Of a stretch of DNA of 64,000 nucleotides, positions 19,256-25,001 are shown in pieces (positions within the stretch are counted from its first letter, which is position 1; the number at the start of each line of letters is the position of its first letter). Location of the stretch: IMG/VR virus record IMGVR_UViG_3300025577_000005, positions 25,432-89,431 of that record. One strand, 5' to 3'. Below the pieces are notes generated by a model. It was not told where the DNA came from. It saw only the letters and a program-made list of their open reading frames with translations, and made no database searches. The DNA is from a virus. A program made the translations under genes and the position numbers.

Positions 19256-19432
19256 TCAAATCTCTTCGAGATCCTTAATAATAATACAATCATTCTCTAC
19301 CTCGATATTTACTTCTGTTCCCTCGTACCACCCCTTCTCATCACATATCCATTCCGGTATCGTAATAACATGTTCCCCACTTACTGGGTCGATCTCTACA
19401 GTCGTAAAATTTTCTGCGGAATTTTTTTGCAT
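19256..19432 (-). CDS. Small AbrB/MazE-like protein (58 aa)
   Basis: The frame starts MQKNSAENFTTVEIDPVSGE and contains HVITIPEWICDEKGWYEGTE, then VNIEVENDCIIIKDLEEI. The pattern (a strand ending in a proline, a helix with W-x-EGTEV, then a beta hairpin) resembles the swapped-hairpin AbrB/MazE DNA-binding fold. In that family a homodimer binds operator DNA. It stands alone with no obvious toxin partner immediately beside it. It could be a phage transcription regulator, but the assignment rests on pattern alone. Confidence 0.55.
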   Translation of the reverse strand: MQKNSAENFTTVEIDPVSGEHVITIPEWICDEKGWYEGTEVNIEVENDCIIIKDLEEI

Positions 19433-19570
19433 ATCTTTGAATCCTGTATCCGTTTTTTATATATGAAAACTTTTTTTTATTAGAGTATTATTGAGAACGG
19501 ACTTTGGGTCGTTTATAGCTTAAAGTAGTAGGGGGGTTTTATATACGGGGCACGGCAACGCATAACATAA

Positions 19571-19588
19571 GGGGGGCATATACCCCCC
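19571..19588. terminator. GGGGGG-CATATA-CCCCCC stem-loop after the HicA-like gene
   Basis: A perfect 6-bp all-G:C stem with a 6-base loop lies 9 bases past the stop of the HicA-like gene. There is no T-run on either side (CTTATG follows on the minus strand), so it is not a textbook rho-independent terminator. It may be a pause or processing structure, or protect a transcript 3' end. Confidence 0.45.
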
Positions 19589-19596
19589 ACTGCTGT

Positions 19597-19794
19597 TTAC
19601 GAACGAATGCCCATATCTATCAACTGCCTGCGAACTCCCCTTCTTACTTGATTCATAGCATGAGGGCATGATGGTGATGATGGGGCAGTATATGTAAATC
19701 CTACATAATGCCTAAAGACTAAATGTGTCCTTTGACGTTCTAAGTCATAACCCATAGAATCCATGAAGATGCGAACTTCTTTTTTGTATTTCAT
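19597..19794 (-). CDS. HicA-like small protein (65 aa)
   Basis: The order KEVRIFMDSMGYDLERQR, then THLVFRHYVG, and a C-terminal basic helix (NQVRRGVRRQLIDMGI) resembles HicA/YcfA mRNA-interferase folds. Those typically read K-E-V-x-x-L-x-x-x-G-F followed by a strand with a catalytic His. A candidate His is in the THLVFRH segment. No HicB antitoxin is beside it, so if related it may be a repurposed RNA-binding protein rather than a toxin. The start ATG is near an A-rich leader. The assignment is tentative. Confidence 0.5.
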   Translation of the reverse strand: MKYKKEVRIFMDSMGYDLERQRTHLVFRHYVGFTYTAPSSPSCPHAMNQVRRGVRRQLIDMGIRS

Positions 19795-19830
19795 TGGAGA
19801 AAGTAAAGAGAAAAAAAACGAGAGAGTTGA

Positions 19831-20022
19831 TCAACTCTCCAGAACCCAGGTTCCCAGTTCACCAGCATCTAGACGTTCGTTCATCAGTTCCCAGTAAGGG
19901 GAGGCAATGAACGCATCCAGCAATCCCAGGTGATGAACGAACCGCAAACCCTGTAACCAGGAAACGGTGCCATCCCATTCAGCAGAGGTGAGAAACTCAT
20001 CCCAGATAAGGTCAGAACGCAT
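19831..20022 (-). CDS. Small protein (63 aa), unknown function, behind a family-A-like leader
   Basis: The frame MRSDLIWDEFLTSAEWDGTV...LGTWVLES is rich in Trp and Leu. The ATG at 20022 is preceded by TGCTGTAGAATA, then TGGAGGAACCAAGC and AAAGCACCTC. This resembles the repeated promoter/leader seen before several early genes (TGCTATAAT, AGGTAATCAAGG, ACACC), so I place the start here rather than at the upstream in-frame GTG at 20064. No function recognised. Confidence 0.6.
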   Translation of the reverse strand: MRSDLIWDEFLTSAEWDGTVSWLQGLRFVHHLGLLDAFIASPYWELMNERLDAGELGTWVLES

Positions 20023-20114
20023 GAGGTGCTTTGCTTGGTTCCTCCATATTCTACAGCATCGCACCCCCCTGCCAACCCCCTGAACGATAAGGGTTGCTGA
20101 TGAGGGTGATAAGA

Positions 20115-21026
20115 TTATTTGTCTACACTTTGGAACTTATTGTTGCTGAAATTGGCATAACTGAATTGCTCACGATTGACTAACTTAAATGTACCGAACT
20201 CATTGGAGTAGACATAACCCTCACCACCGATTGGAGTTTGTCCGATGTATGCCTTCGGTCCATTATTCCGACAGAGATAGATAGCGTCCTCTTTAATCGA
20301 CTTAACTAACAACCAGAAACTGATGAGATTCTCATTCATAAAGGTAGAAGCAATCACGGGACGATTCTCACGGATACAGGAATTGAGTTCCTGTTTAATA
20401 AGTACGGCATCCTTATCTGATACAAACTCAACGTTCTGTGCCATTACCTTAGCAAAGGCAATTACGTCATCTAAGTCATGGAATCTCTTCAGACCATCAT
20501 CATACAAACCAGACGCAATCGTTGCCCTAGGTTTCACGAACTTGCAATAGAATGTGTCTGTAATAGTGAAGTTCATCGGGTGTGCGATTGCATCCCTTAA
20601 ATCACTCTCTGCTGTGTAATACGTATGAGGGGCAATGATAATCTCCTCCTCTATAATATTATCGAACTGATAGGTGATTGTGTTCGGTGTATATTCATCA
20701 GACCCACCGAATCCGATAAAGTCACCCTGAAAGATGCCGTCAGTTAGTGGAAGATAGTCATAGCACTTATGAAGAATATTAGCAACATTGCCTGTGTGGT
20801 TCCTATCAATATCCTGATGCGATTCGTTGATTTTGATCTTTACTTTGTTAAAAACTGACTTAGTACCAACGAAGAAATTACCCGTCGCAGGATTCTTTCC
20901 CCATACGATTGCAGGTGCTCCGTCCATTTTCACTGACAGATTGCCTTCGTTACGTAGACAATCAAGAGCACTTAAATCACCAGTGAGAATGGAATCTTCG
21001 GGATGTTCGATGTGCTTATTTTGCAT
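20115..21026 (-). CDS. KxDG nucleotidyltransferase-like (RNA/DNA ligase-fold) protein
   Basis: A 303-residue protein with the ordered motifs of a covalent nucleotidyltransferase. K33-MDG lies in LSVKMDGAPAIVWGK (motif I, the lysine that would be adenylated), FFVGTKSVFNK at 51-61 (motif III-like), GIFQGDFIGF at 97-106 (motif IV-like) and a KFVKPR strand near 162-167 (possible motif V). Ligases and capping enzymes use this set to form a lysine-NMP intermediate. A family of phage proteins with KWDGAPA/QGDLMF motifs (DUF6267-type) looks the most similar. There is no OB-fold C-terminal domain visible; the C-terminal part is unassigned. Substrate and reaction are unknown. Confidence 0.65.
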   Translation of the reverse strand: MQNKHIEHPEDSILTGDLSALDCLRNEGNLSVKMDGAPAIVWGKNPATGNFFVGTKSVFNKVKIKINESHQDIDRNHTGNVANILHKCYDYLPLTDGIFQGDFIGFGGSDEYTPNTITYQFDNIIEEEIIIAPHTYYTAESDLRDAIAHPMNFTITDTFYCKFVKPRATIASGLYDDGLKRFHDLDDVIAFAKVMAQNVEFVSDKDAVLIKQELNSCIRENRPVIASTFMNENLISFWLLVKSIKEDAIYLCRNNGPKAYIGQTPIGGEGYVYSNEFGTFKLVNREQFSYANFSNNKFQSVDK

Positions 21027-21059
21027 TTAGAGAATGATGAGAATGAGAATAATTGAGTA

Positions 21060-21092
21060 GAATTGGGCATAGATTGATGCCCATTCTTTTTT
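21060..21092 (+). terminator. Rho-independent terminator reading on the plus strand
   Basis: On the plus strand GGGCAT, a 6-base loop and ATGCCC form a stem that extends outward to GAAT/ATTC with one mismatch. A run of six Ts follows directly. On the minus strand the same hairpin is preceded by the A-run and has no T-run after it. As all genes here are on the minus strand, it would stop antisense transcription, or act as a weak 3' end for the gene ending at 21101. Confidence 0.6.
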
Positions 21093-21100
21093 GGTTTTAA

Positions 21101-21418
21101 TCATGCAAGACGCATCCCGTCAAAGAAAGGAATTGGAGAACCTTGATAGTTAACGAACCACTGAAAGTTCTTTTGAAAAACATATTCACCGTCCATTCCG
21201 AAGGCAGAAAGTAAAGCATTCAAACGTGACTTTGTGGTCTTTGATTGATAACCACCGTCAAAGATCTGAATCCAGGTATCACCAACGGTTGCGATTTTGT
21301 TTCCGTGGAGGTATACATCAGAGGTGCCCTCCCAACCGGGGATAACAGTCGTATTGGCAGATGACCAACGTTCGTCGTTCTGAACTGCTGTGATCATCTG
21401 GGTTTCGATTTTACGCAT
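21101..21418 (-). CDS. Conserved phage protein, unknown function (105 aa)
   Basis: Begins MRKIETQMITAVQNDERW and contains VYLHGNKIATVGDTWIQ, TTKSRLNALLSAFG and QKNFQWFVNY. I recall very similar short proteins in many cyanophages and other environmental phages, always of unknown role. It is preceded by a long leader of about 60 bases and a family-B promoter at 21477-21486. No membrane span or metal motif. Confidence 0.8.
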   Translation of the reverse strand: MRKIETQMITAVQNDERWSSANTTVIPGWEGTSDVYLHGNKIATVGDTWIQIFDGGYQSKTTKSRLNALLSAFGMDGEYVFQKNFQWFVNYQGSPIPFFDGMRLA

Positions 21419-21476
21419 GAGAGGCAGGTAGAAAGGTCTGAGAGGTGTGGTGAGGTGCTGTCCCCTCCACTTCTAT

Positions 21477-21517
21477 ACAATACACGATTTTGAGGTCTGT
21501 GCCGGAACCTTGTGCCA
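21477..21517 (-). promoter_or_regulatory. Family-B early promoter (CGTGTATTGTA) with upstream TGGCACA box
   Basis: The minus strand reads CAAAATCGTGTATTGTATAG, nearly identical to three other copies at 22000, 22640 and 22902. The likely -10 is TATTGT. A TGGCACA box lies about 25 bases upstream (plus-strand TGTGCCA at 21511-21517). It precedes the gene starting at 21418. Confidence 0.6.
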
Positions 21518-21518
21518 C

Positions 21519-21749
21519 CTATCCGATTGTCCCACCCATCATGGTGCTGTATTGTGAGATGGGAAGGACTTTCATCAGCACGTACTCAAAATCATCTTTG
21601 ATTTCTTCCTTGTAGGCATCTGCCGTTGATTGACAGTCAAAGAGACGAAGAGAATCGAAGAACTCTCCTTCATAATGCCCATCAAGATAATGACCACCGA
21701 TAACGGCAATGCATTTTGGTTCGGTCATGGTCTCGGTTTCGTTGTTCAT
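21519..21749 (-). CDS. Small acidic protein (76 aa), unknown function
   Basis: Reads MNNETETMTEPKCIAVIGGH then YLDGHYEGEFFDSLRLFDC and a variable acidic C-terminus. I place the start at 21749, 10 bases after the stop of the preceding gene at 21760; a start at 21779 overlapping that gene, or at 21728, is also possible. The AVIGGHYLDGHYEG segment resembles a single beta-hairpin unit. No recognised family. Confidence 0.55.
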   Translation of the reverse strand: MNNETETMTEPKCIAVIGGHYLDGHYEGEFFDSLRLFDCQSTADAYKEEIKDDFEYVLMKVLPISQYSTMMGGTIG

Positions 21750-21759
21750 ACTGTTAGTA

Positions 21760-21975
21760 TCAGTTACCGAAGAATTCATCGTGACAATCAGCAACGAAAT
21801 CTATCAGTTCATCGGTGCAATTAAGACCGAAACGATCACATACCCAATCGACACACATTTCAAGATCAGGCATCATCTCCAGCATGTAGTTTGCGAGGTC
21901 TGAAGCAATCTCTTCCTTGAGACGGTTCATATCATTTTGCATGGCATAAGTGCAGGGGTCGGTGTAAGTTTGCAT
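21760..21975 (-). CDS. Small acidic protein (71 aa), unknown function
   Basis: Starts MQTYTDPCTYAMQNDMNRLK and is predicted helical and acidic (LANYMLEMMPDLEMCVDWVC, then ELIDFVADCHDEFFGN). The ATG at 21975 follows AATTCACCAA, the same pre-start sequence as the gene at 22614. The open frame extends upstream into the promoter but without support. It sits behind the family-B promoter at 22000. Confidence 0.65.
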   Translation of the reverse strand: MQTYTDPCTYAMQNDMNRLKEEIASDLANYMLEMMPDLEMCVDWVCDRFGLNCTDELIDFVADCHDEFFGN

Positions 21976-21999
21976 TTGGTGAATTCCTTTGACCCTTCT

Positions 22000-22020
22000 A
22001 CAATACACGATTTTGGGGTC
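22000..22020 (-). promoter_or_regulatory. Family-B early promoter copy 2
   Basis: Minus strand CAAAATCGTGTATTGTAGAA followed by GGGTCAAAGGAATTCACCAA and an ATG. The block from CAAAATCG to GTA is identical to the copy at 22640, and the AATTCACC leader recurs there as well. Confidence 0.6.
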
Positions 22021-22078
22021 TGTGCCGTGACCTTATGCCACTTTGTCCAACTGTCCACTCGCGGCCGACCGGTTTGTG

Positions 22079-22186
22079 TTACTTAGTGTGAGGTGAGTTA
22101 ATAACTGTAACCCAGTTGCTTGGAGGTGATAGTTTGTTCGATACTTTCACCCATTGACCTTTGAAACGAACGAGAGTAAATTTCAT
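22079..22186 (-). CDS. Very small protein (35 aa)
   Basis: The frame MKFTLVRFKGQWVKVSNK then LSPPSNWVTVINSPHTK has its ATG overlapping the TGA of the preceding small gene by one base (TGATG). That is the coupling pattern used throughout this genome and the main support for a real gene. It reads like a short beta-rich peptide. Function unknown. Confidence 0.5.
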   Translation of the reverse strand: MKFTLVRFKGQWVKVSNKLSPPSNWVTVINSPHTK

Positions 22187-22335
22187 CAGTAATCAGTGTT
22201 TCCGTTAATGTAACCTTCTACGTCAAACTTCTTATCATCTTCATACTCTTCCTTATATTCAATCACATCATAAATCTCACCCGGCATGTCATTAATCTCA
22301 GAGAAGATGTCAGTGTCGAAAGTGTCGTAATCCAT
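22186..22335 (-). CDS. Small acidic protein (49 aa)
   Basis: Reads MDYDTFDTDIFSEINDMP, then GEIYDVIEYKEEYEDDKK and ends NGNTDY. It is highly acidic with many Tyr and Asp residues. Its stop overlaps the start of the 35-residue gene by one base. Many early phage proteins of this size and charge mimic nucleic acid or bind host enzymes, but nothing here identifies a target. Confidence 0.6.
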   Translation of the reverse strand: MDYDTFDTDIFSEINDMPGEIYDVIEYKEEYEDDKKFDVEGYINGNTDY

Positions 22336-22377
22336 TTGAAAAAAAGTGTTAGTTAGTGAGAGTTGAGTAAGGGTTAC

Positions 22378-22614
22378 TTAGTCTATAAGTTCTTTCATCA
22401 TTTCGTTTACTTCTATTCCGTTGATATTAACATCGTCCCACTTACATCCGTCTGGTGTTTCTTTACTACACTCTAAAATCATACTAACCATATGACCATA
22501 AGTTCCACCATCCCTGGCAACATCACATGCAAGTTCATACAAACCAGGATCATTTCCGATCCAGAGAGCAACATTCCAGGTTTCCCAATTTGTCCAACCG
22601 TTGTAACCTTGCAT
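22378..22614 (-). CDS. Conserved NGWTNWETWNVALW-type small protein (78 aa)
   Basis: Starts MQGYNGWTNWETWNVALWIG, a very distinctive Trp-rich signature that I have seen in short phage and plasmid proteins (DUF7249-like). The remainder is mixed helical (PGLYELACDVARDGGTYGH). The function of that family is unknown. The ATG is preceded by AATTCACCAA and a family-B promoter at 22640-22649. Confidence 0.8.
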   Translation of the reverse strand: MQGYNGWTNWETWNVALWIGNDPGLYELACDVARDGGTYGHMVSMILECSKETPDGCKWDDVNINGIEVNEMMKELID

Positions 22615-22639
22615 TTGGTGAATTCCTGATGACTTAACT

Positions 22640-22660
22640 ACAATACACGATTTTGGTGCC
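22640..22660 (-). promoter_or_regulatory. Family-B early promoter copy 3
   Basis: Minus strand CCAAAATCGTGTATTGTAGT, then TAAGTCATCAGGAATTCACC and ATG. The core CGTGTATTGTAG is identical to the copies at 22000 and 22902. A TGGCACA box is at 22691-22697, farther upstream. Confidence 0.6.
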
Positions 22661-22705
22661 AGTGGGGAGATTAGTGGACACCTCTACGACTGGCACATAT
22701 TCTTG

Positions 22706-22873
22706 TTACTTAGTGGGGAAATTACGACAGACAGCATCACATAGACGCGTCACCAATTCATTACTCAATCGATCACTTATAATGCCACTAAGTTCACCAT
22801 CAACAATTGCGTCGATATCATGCATCAATTGTTCCCGTGCTGATAACATCTCAAGTGTGTCGTTGTTAATCAT
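22706..22873 (-). CDS. Small protein (55 aa), unknown function
   Basis: MINNDTLEMLSAREQLMHDI starts at 22873 after the leader AAATTCACCTCAAAA; the open frame runs farther upstream through the promoter and should not be counted. The protein is helical (IVDGELSGIISDRLSNELVT) and ends FPTK. No family recognised. Confidence 0.6.
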   Translation of the reverse strand: MINNDTLEMLSAREQLMHDIDAIVDGELSGIISDRLSNELVTRLCDAVCRNFPTK

Positions 22874-22901
22874 TTTTGAGGTGAATTTCTTTGACCCTTC
22901 T

Positions 22902-22959
22902 ACAATACACGAATTCGATGCCCTGTGCTCATTTAGTGGACGGTTCCACGATTGGCACA
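22902..22959 (-). promoter_or_regulatory. Family-B early promoter copy 4 with two upstream TGGCACA boxes
   Basis: Minus strand GAATTCGTGTATTGTAGAAG followed by GGTCAAAGAAATTCACC. TGGCACA occurs on the plus strand at 22953-22959 and again at 22993-22999, in the same orientation and 40 bases apart. Confidence 0.6.
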
Positions 22960-22999
22960 AGACACTAGTTTAAACTGTGCCGATCCACGAACTGGCACA

Positions 23000-23152
23000 C
23001 TAATATAGATCTGCAGTCTCTCTGATGCTAATATCAATATTCTCATCACCTTCTAGTCCTAAGATATCAACCCAATTGATATTCTGCAGGTCTAGATCTT
23101 CATAACACTCAATGTCTAATGTAACACTTACAATGCGTTTCTGTGCGTACAT
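23000..23152 (-). CDS. Small acidic protein (50 aa)
   Basis: MYAQKRIVSVTLDIECYEDL starts at 23152, followed by DLQNINWVDILGLEGDENID and ends ETADLY. The alternating hydrophobic N-terminus suggests one beta strand, then an acidic helix. Similar short proteins exist among cyanophage early genes; function unknown. It is the first gene after the repeat-rich region. Confidence 0.6.
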   Translation of the reverse strand: MYAQKRIVSVTLDIECYEDLDLQNINWVDILGLEGDENIDISIRETADLY

Positions 23153-23182
23153 GTGTATCTCGTGTGATGTTTACGTATTATA

Positions 23183-23374
23183 TCATGCGTAATGTTTGTA
23201 TGCAAGCTCGACGTAATCATGTGTATCTCGTGCATACTCATCATCATCGTATGCATCTAGTTGCATATCTAGTGATGTATTATGCATGTATGTCTCACAC
23301 ATCTCGTCGAGATCGTATACATTATGATCATTACTTAATGATGTATAGTCGAGATTGTGATCGTAGTAATACAT
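23183..23374 (-). CDS. Possible small Tyr/Asp-rich protein (63 aa)
   Basis: Starts MYYYDHNLDYTSLSNDHNVY and is very rich in Asp, Tyr and His (DAYDDDEYARDTHDYVEL). One of the ATCTCGTCGAGAT palindromes lies inside the frame. The composition could be an accident of the repeats, but no in-frame stop interrupts it and a TATAAATA-type motif sits upstream at 23465-23472. Function unknown. Confidence 0.45.
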   Translation of the reverse strand: MYYYDHNLDYTSLSNDHNVYDLDEMCETYMHNTSLDMQLDAYDDDEYARDTHDYVELAYKHYA

Positions 23375-23454
23375 GGGTCTCGTCGAGATTTGTATGTTAC
23401 TTGTATATTATACTGTTATCTCGTCTAGATGTCAAGTGCATATCTAGTCGAGAT
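23301..23454. repeat. Four 13-bp palindromes, consensus ATCT(C/A)GTC(G/T)AGAT
   Basis: Copies at 23301-23313 (ATCTCGTCGAGAT), 23377-23389 (first base G), 23418-23430 (ATCTCGTCTAGAT) and 23442-23454 (ATCTAGTCGAGAT). Half copies occur at 23346-23355 and 23475 onward. They are dyad-symmetric around a central T and placed between the origin-like region and the small genes, as expected of binding sites for a dimeric protein. Confidence 0.7.
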
Positions 23455-23580
23455 CCATAAGCATTATTTATAAGTCTCGACGATAAAAAATGTGTGGGTC
23501 TCAGAATTTTTATGCGGGGGTGGTTGACAAAATGCTCTGAGTGTGATAGCCTGCGGGTAAAGGTCACAAGTCTCAGAAGG

Positions 23581-23646
23581 TTTATAAGGCATAAGATCTG
23601 AGGTTTATAAGAACTTTATAAGGCATAAGATCTGAGGTTTATAAGA
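23581..23646. repeat. Tandem 32-bp direct repeat
   Basis: The unit TTTATAAGGCATAAGATCTG plus AGGTTTATAAGA occurs at 23581-23612 and again, identical, at 23615-23646, a period of 34 bases. Part of it (GGTTTATAAG) also occurs just before. It abuts the DnaA-box cluster and may be an iteron pair. Confidence 0.85.
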
Positions 23647-23648
23647 GG

Positions 23649-23700
23649 TTTTCCACACAAATAATAGGGTTTATCCACAGAAATACAATACTTTTCCACA
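23649..23700 (+). promoter_or_regulatory. Three DnaA-box-like 9-mers spaced 22 and 21 bp
   Basis: TTTTCCACA at 23649-23657, TTATCCACA at 23671-23679 and TTTTCCACA at 23692-23700, all in the same orientation and two helical turns apart. TTATCCACA fits the bacterial consensus TTATNCACA, and TTTTCCACA is the form described for cyanobacterial DnaA boxes. Confidence 0.65.
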
Positions 23701-23793
23701 ACTATGTAAAAAACAGTTTTATATTTATAATCATATTTAAAACCTATTTTTTAATCAATAATGTATCCGTTGTTACCATTAGTTCATTAGTAT

Positions 23794-24072
23794 TCACCAT
23801 TTACCTATTGGACACTGACTCACACCGAACTTCACCTTAGTACCCAGATAACAACCACACTGTCTACATCTATTCTGTCTTACACTATAATAATCACACT
23901 TCTTACATATATCCATTCTTTCCTTCTGTTCTTCTTTAGATAGAAGTAACTTACTCTCATTACTAGGTGATAGATCAATTACATTCTTGACTACTTCAAA
24001 TGTAAACTTTGCTAAATTCTTTCCTTGTTCATTAACAGAAGGAAAGTCTTCATCTCTATTCTTCTCTTCCAT
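23794..24072 (-). CDS. Small zinc-ribbon protein (92 aa)
   Basis: The C-terminal half has CKKCDYYSVRQNRCRQCGCY, then LGTKVKFGVSQCPIGKW. This C-x2-C...C-x2-C-x-C spacing can bind zinc. The N-terminal half is charged and helical (KFTFEVVKNVIDLSPSNES). A similar ribbon lies in the gene at 24657-24989, and the two flank an oxygenase gene. Its start overlaps the oxygenase stop by 17 bases, so the pair is likely co-translated. Function unknown; a structural zinc knuckle or partner-binding module is likely. Confidence 0.75.
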   Translation of the reverse strand: MEEKNRDEDFPSVNEQGKNLAKFTFEVVKNVIDLSPSNESKLLLSKEEQKERMDICKKCDYYSVRQNRCRQCGCYLGTKVKFGVSQCPIGKW

Positions 24073-24673
24073 AATTCATTCCTCCCAGATAGAACCATCC
24101 TGTCGCAACATACTTATTCCCCTTTAATACTAATCCTCCTCTATGGCAATGTGTCATACCTGCAGGCCATATAAGTAACTTACCTCTCTCTGGTTGTATT
24201 CTTTTCTTATAATACAAGTACTCTGTTTCTCCTCCTTCATAATCATCATTCAAATAGATCATCCATACAAGAGATCTTCGTGCTTCTTGTACACTACTAT
24301 TCTCATCGTGCCAGACATGATAACCTCCTCCTGCTGGTGTCTTCTGTATCTTTTGTGCCAATGAATAAAATGGTACTATTTTTAAATGACCAAAGACTTG
24401 TGTATACTCTTCTAAACATTCAAACAATACTTCATTCATTTGTTGTGATACAGGACCATTCATACTCGGACTCATATCATGTAAATCTAATGCCCAATCA
24501 AACCTACCGGCATTACTATTCTCAAATTGATCATCCTCACAATAAACTGCATCAATATCCTGATAATAATCAAAACCCCTTATAATCTCATTACAATACT
24601 CCGTAGAATATACACATGAGTATTCTCCAATGAAATCAGAATACCTTCCCTTCAATTCAGTTGATTCTTTCAT
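24056..24673 (-). CDS. 2-oxoglutarate/Fe(II)-dependent oxygenase (prolyl-4-hydroxylase-like)
   Basis: A 205-residue enzyme with a double-stranded beta-helix signature. The iron ligands would be H122 and D124 in YHVWHDENSS and H175 or H177 in AGMTHCHRGG, with K187 in GNKYVATGWF as the likely 2-oxoglutarate-binding basic residue. The LVWMIYLNDDYEGGETEYLY segment is typical of viral P4H-like hydroxylases, which hydroxylate proline, lysine or other side chains. The start is taken as the ATG at 24673; an upstream TTG lies within the preceding gene. It is one of three such enzymes in this 3.5-kb cluster. Confidence 0.85.
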   Translation of the reverse strand: MKESTELKGRYSDFIGEYSCVYSTEYCNEIIRGFDYYQDIDAVYCEDDQFENSNAGRFDWALDLHDMSPSMNGPVSQQMNEVLFECLEEYTQVFGHLKIVPFYSLAQKIQKTPAGGGYHVWHDENSSVQEARRSLVWMIYLNDDYEGGETEYLYYKKRIQPERGKLLIWPAGMTHCHRGGLVLKGNKYVATGWFYLGGMNYGREE

Positions 24674-24989
24674 GTCTTTCAATAAGTTCTTGATATTCTG
24701 GATACTTCTCTATTATAACATCTTTTAACTGATTATAATGTTTATTCTTCCATTCCTCATCATTTGATATCCATTTATCTAAAGGACAATCACCCCATGG
24801 ATCTTTTATCTTATGTGGCAAATAACATCCACATTCCTTACATCCTTCCTCCGGTTCATCAAAGTGTTCACATCCTTCACATATACTCCACCGTTCTTTC
24901 TGACAATTCTTTGATGCATGAAATGATTCGTGCATCTCTTGAAGAAAAAACTCATCCATAAATTTAAATATCAATTCATTTAACATCAT
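24657..24989 (-). CDS. Small zinc-ribbon protein, second copy (110 aa)
   Basis: Contains CQKERWSICEGCEHFDEPEE then GCKECGCYLPHKIKDPWGDC and PLDKW. This matches the ribbon in the 92-residue gene (C-x2-C, C-x2-C-GCYL, CP-x-x-KW), so the two are paralogs. It has an extra acidic helical tail (IIEKYPEYQELIERHERIN). The start at 24989 has two consecutive ATGs. It lies 12 bases after the adhesin stop and overlaps the oxygenase start. Confidence 0.75.
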   Translation of the reverse strand: MMLNELIFKFMDEFFLQEMHESFHASKNCQKERWSICEGCEHFDEPEEGCKECGCYLPHKIKDPWGDCPLDKWISNDEEWKNKHYNQLKDVIIEKYPEYQELIERHERIN

Positions 24990-25001
24990 ATTGTTTTTTT
25001 A

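Larger units (their letters stand above)
23375..23793. other. Gene-free, origin-like regulatory region
   Basis: This 419-base stretch holds no supported gene. From low to high coordinates it has three of the 13-bp palindromes (to 23454), a TATAAATA-type motif (minus, 23465-23472), a 32-bp direct repeat (23581-23646), three DnaA-box-like 9-mers (23649-23700) and a very AT-rich block (about 23701-23765) with another TATAAATA motif at 23722-23729. Iterons plus DnaA boxes plus an AT-rich unwinding region is the usual make-up of a replication origin. Confidence 0.55.

Noticed and set aside
19884-20075. Alternative minus-strand frame MAGGCDAVEYGG...
   Set aside because: It competes with the frame at 19831-20022, which follows the conserved promoter/leader; only one can be real and the other has better support.
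23301-23454. CRISPR-like array
   Set aside because: The repeated units are short palindromes with irregular spacing and no unique spacers of constant length, so they are more likely protein-binding sites.
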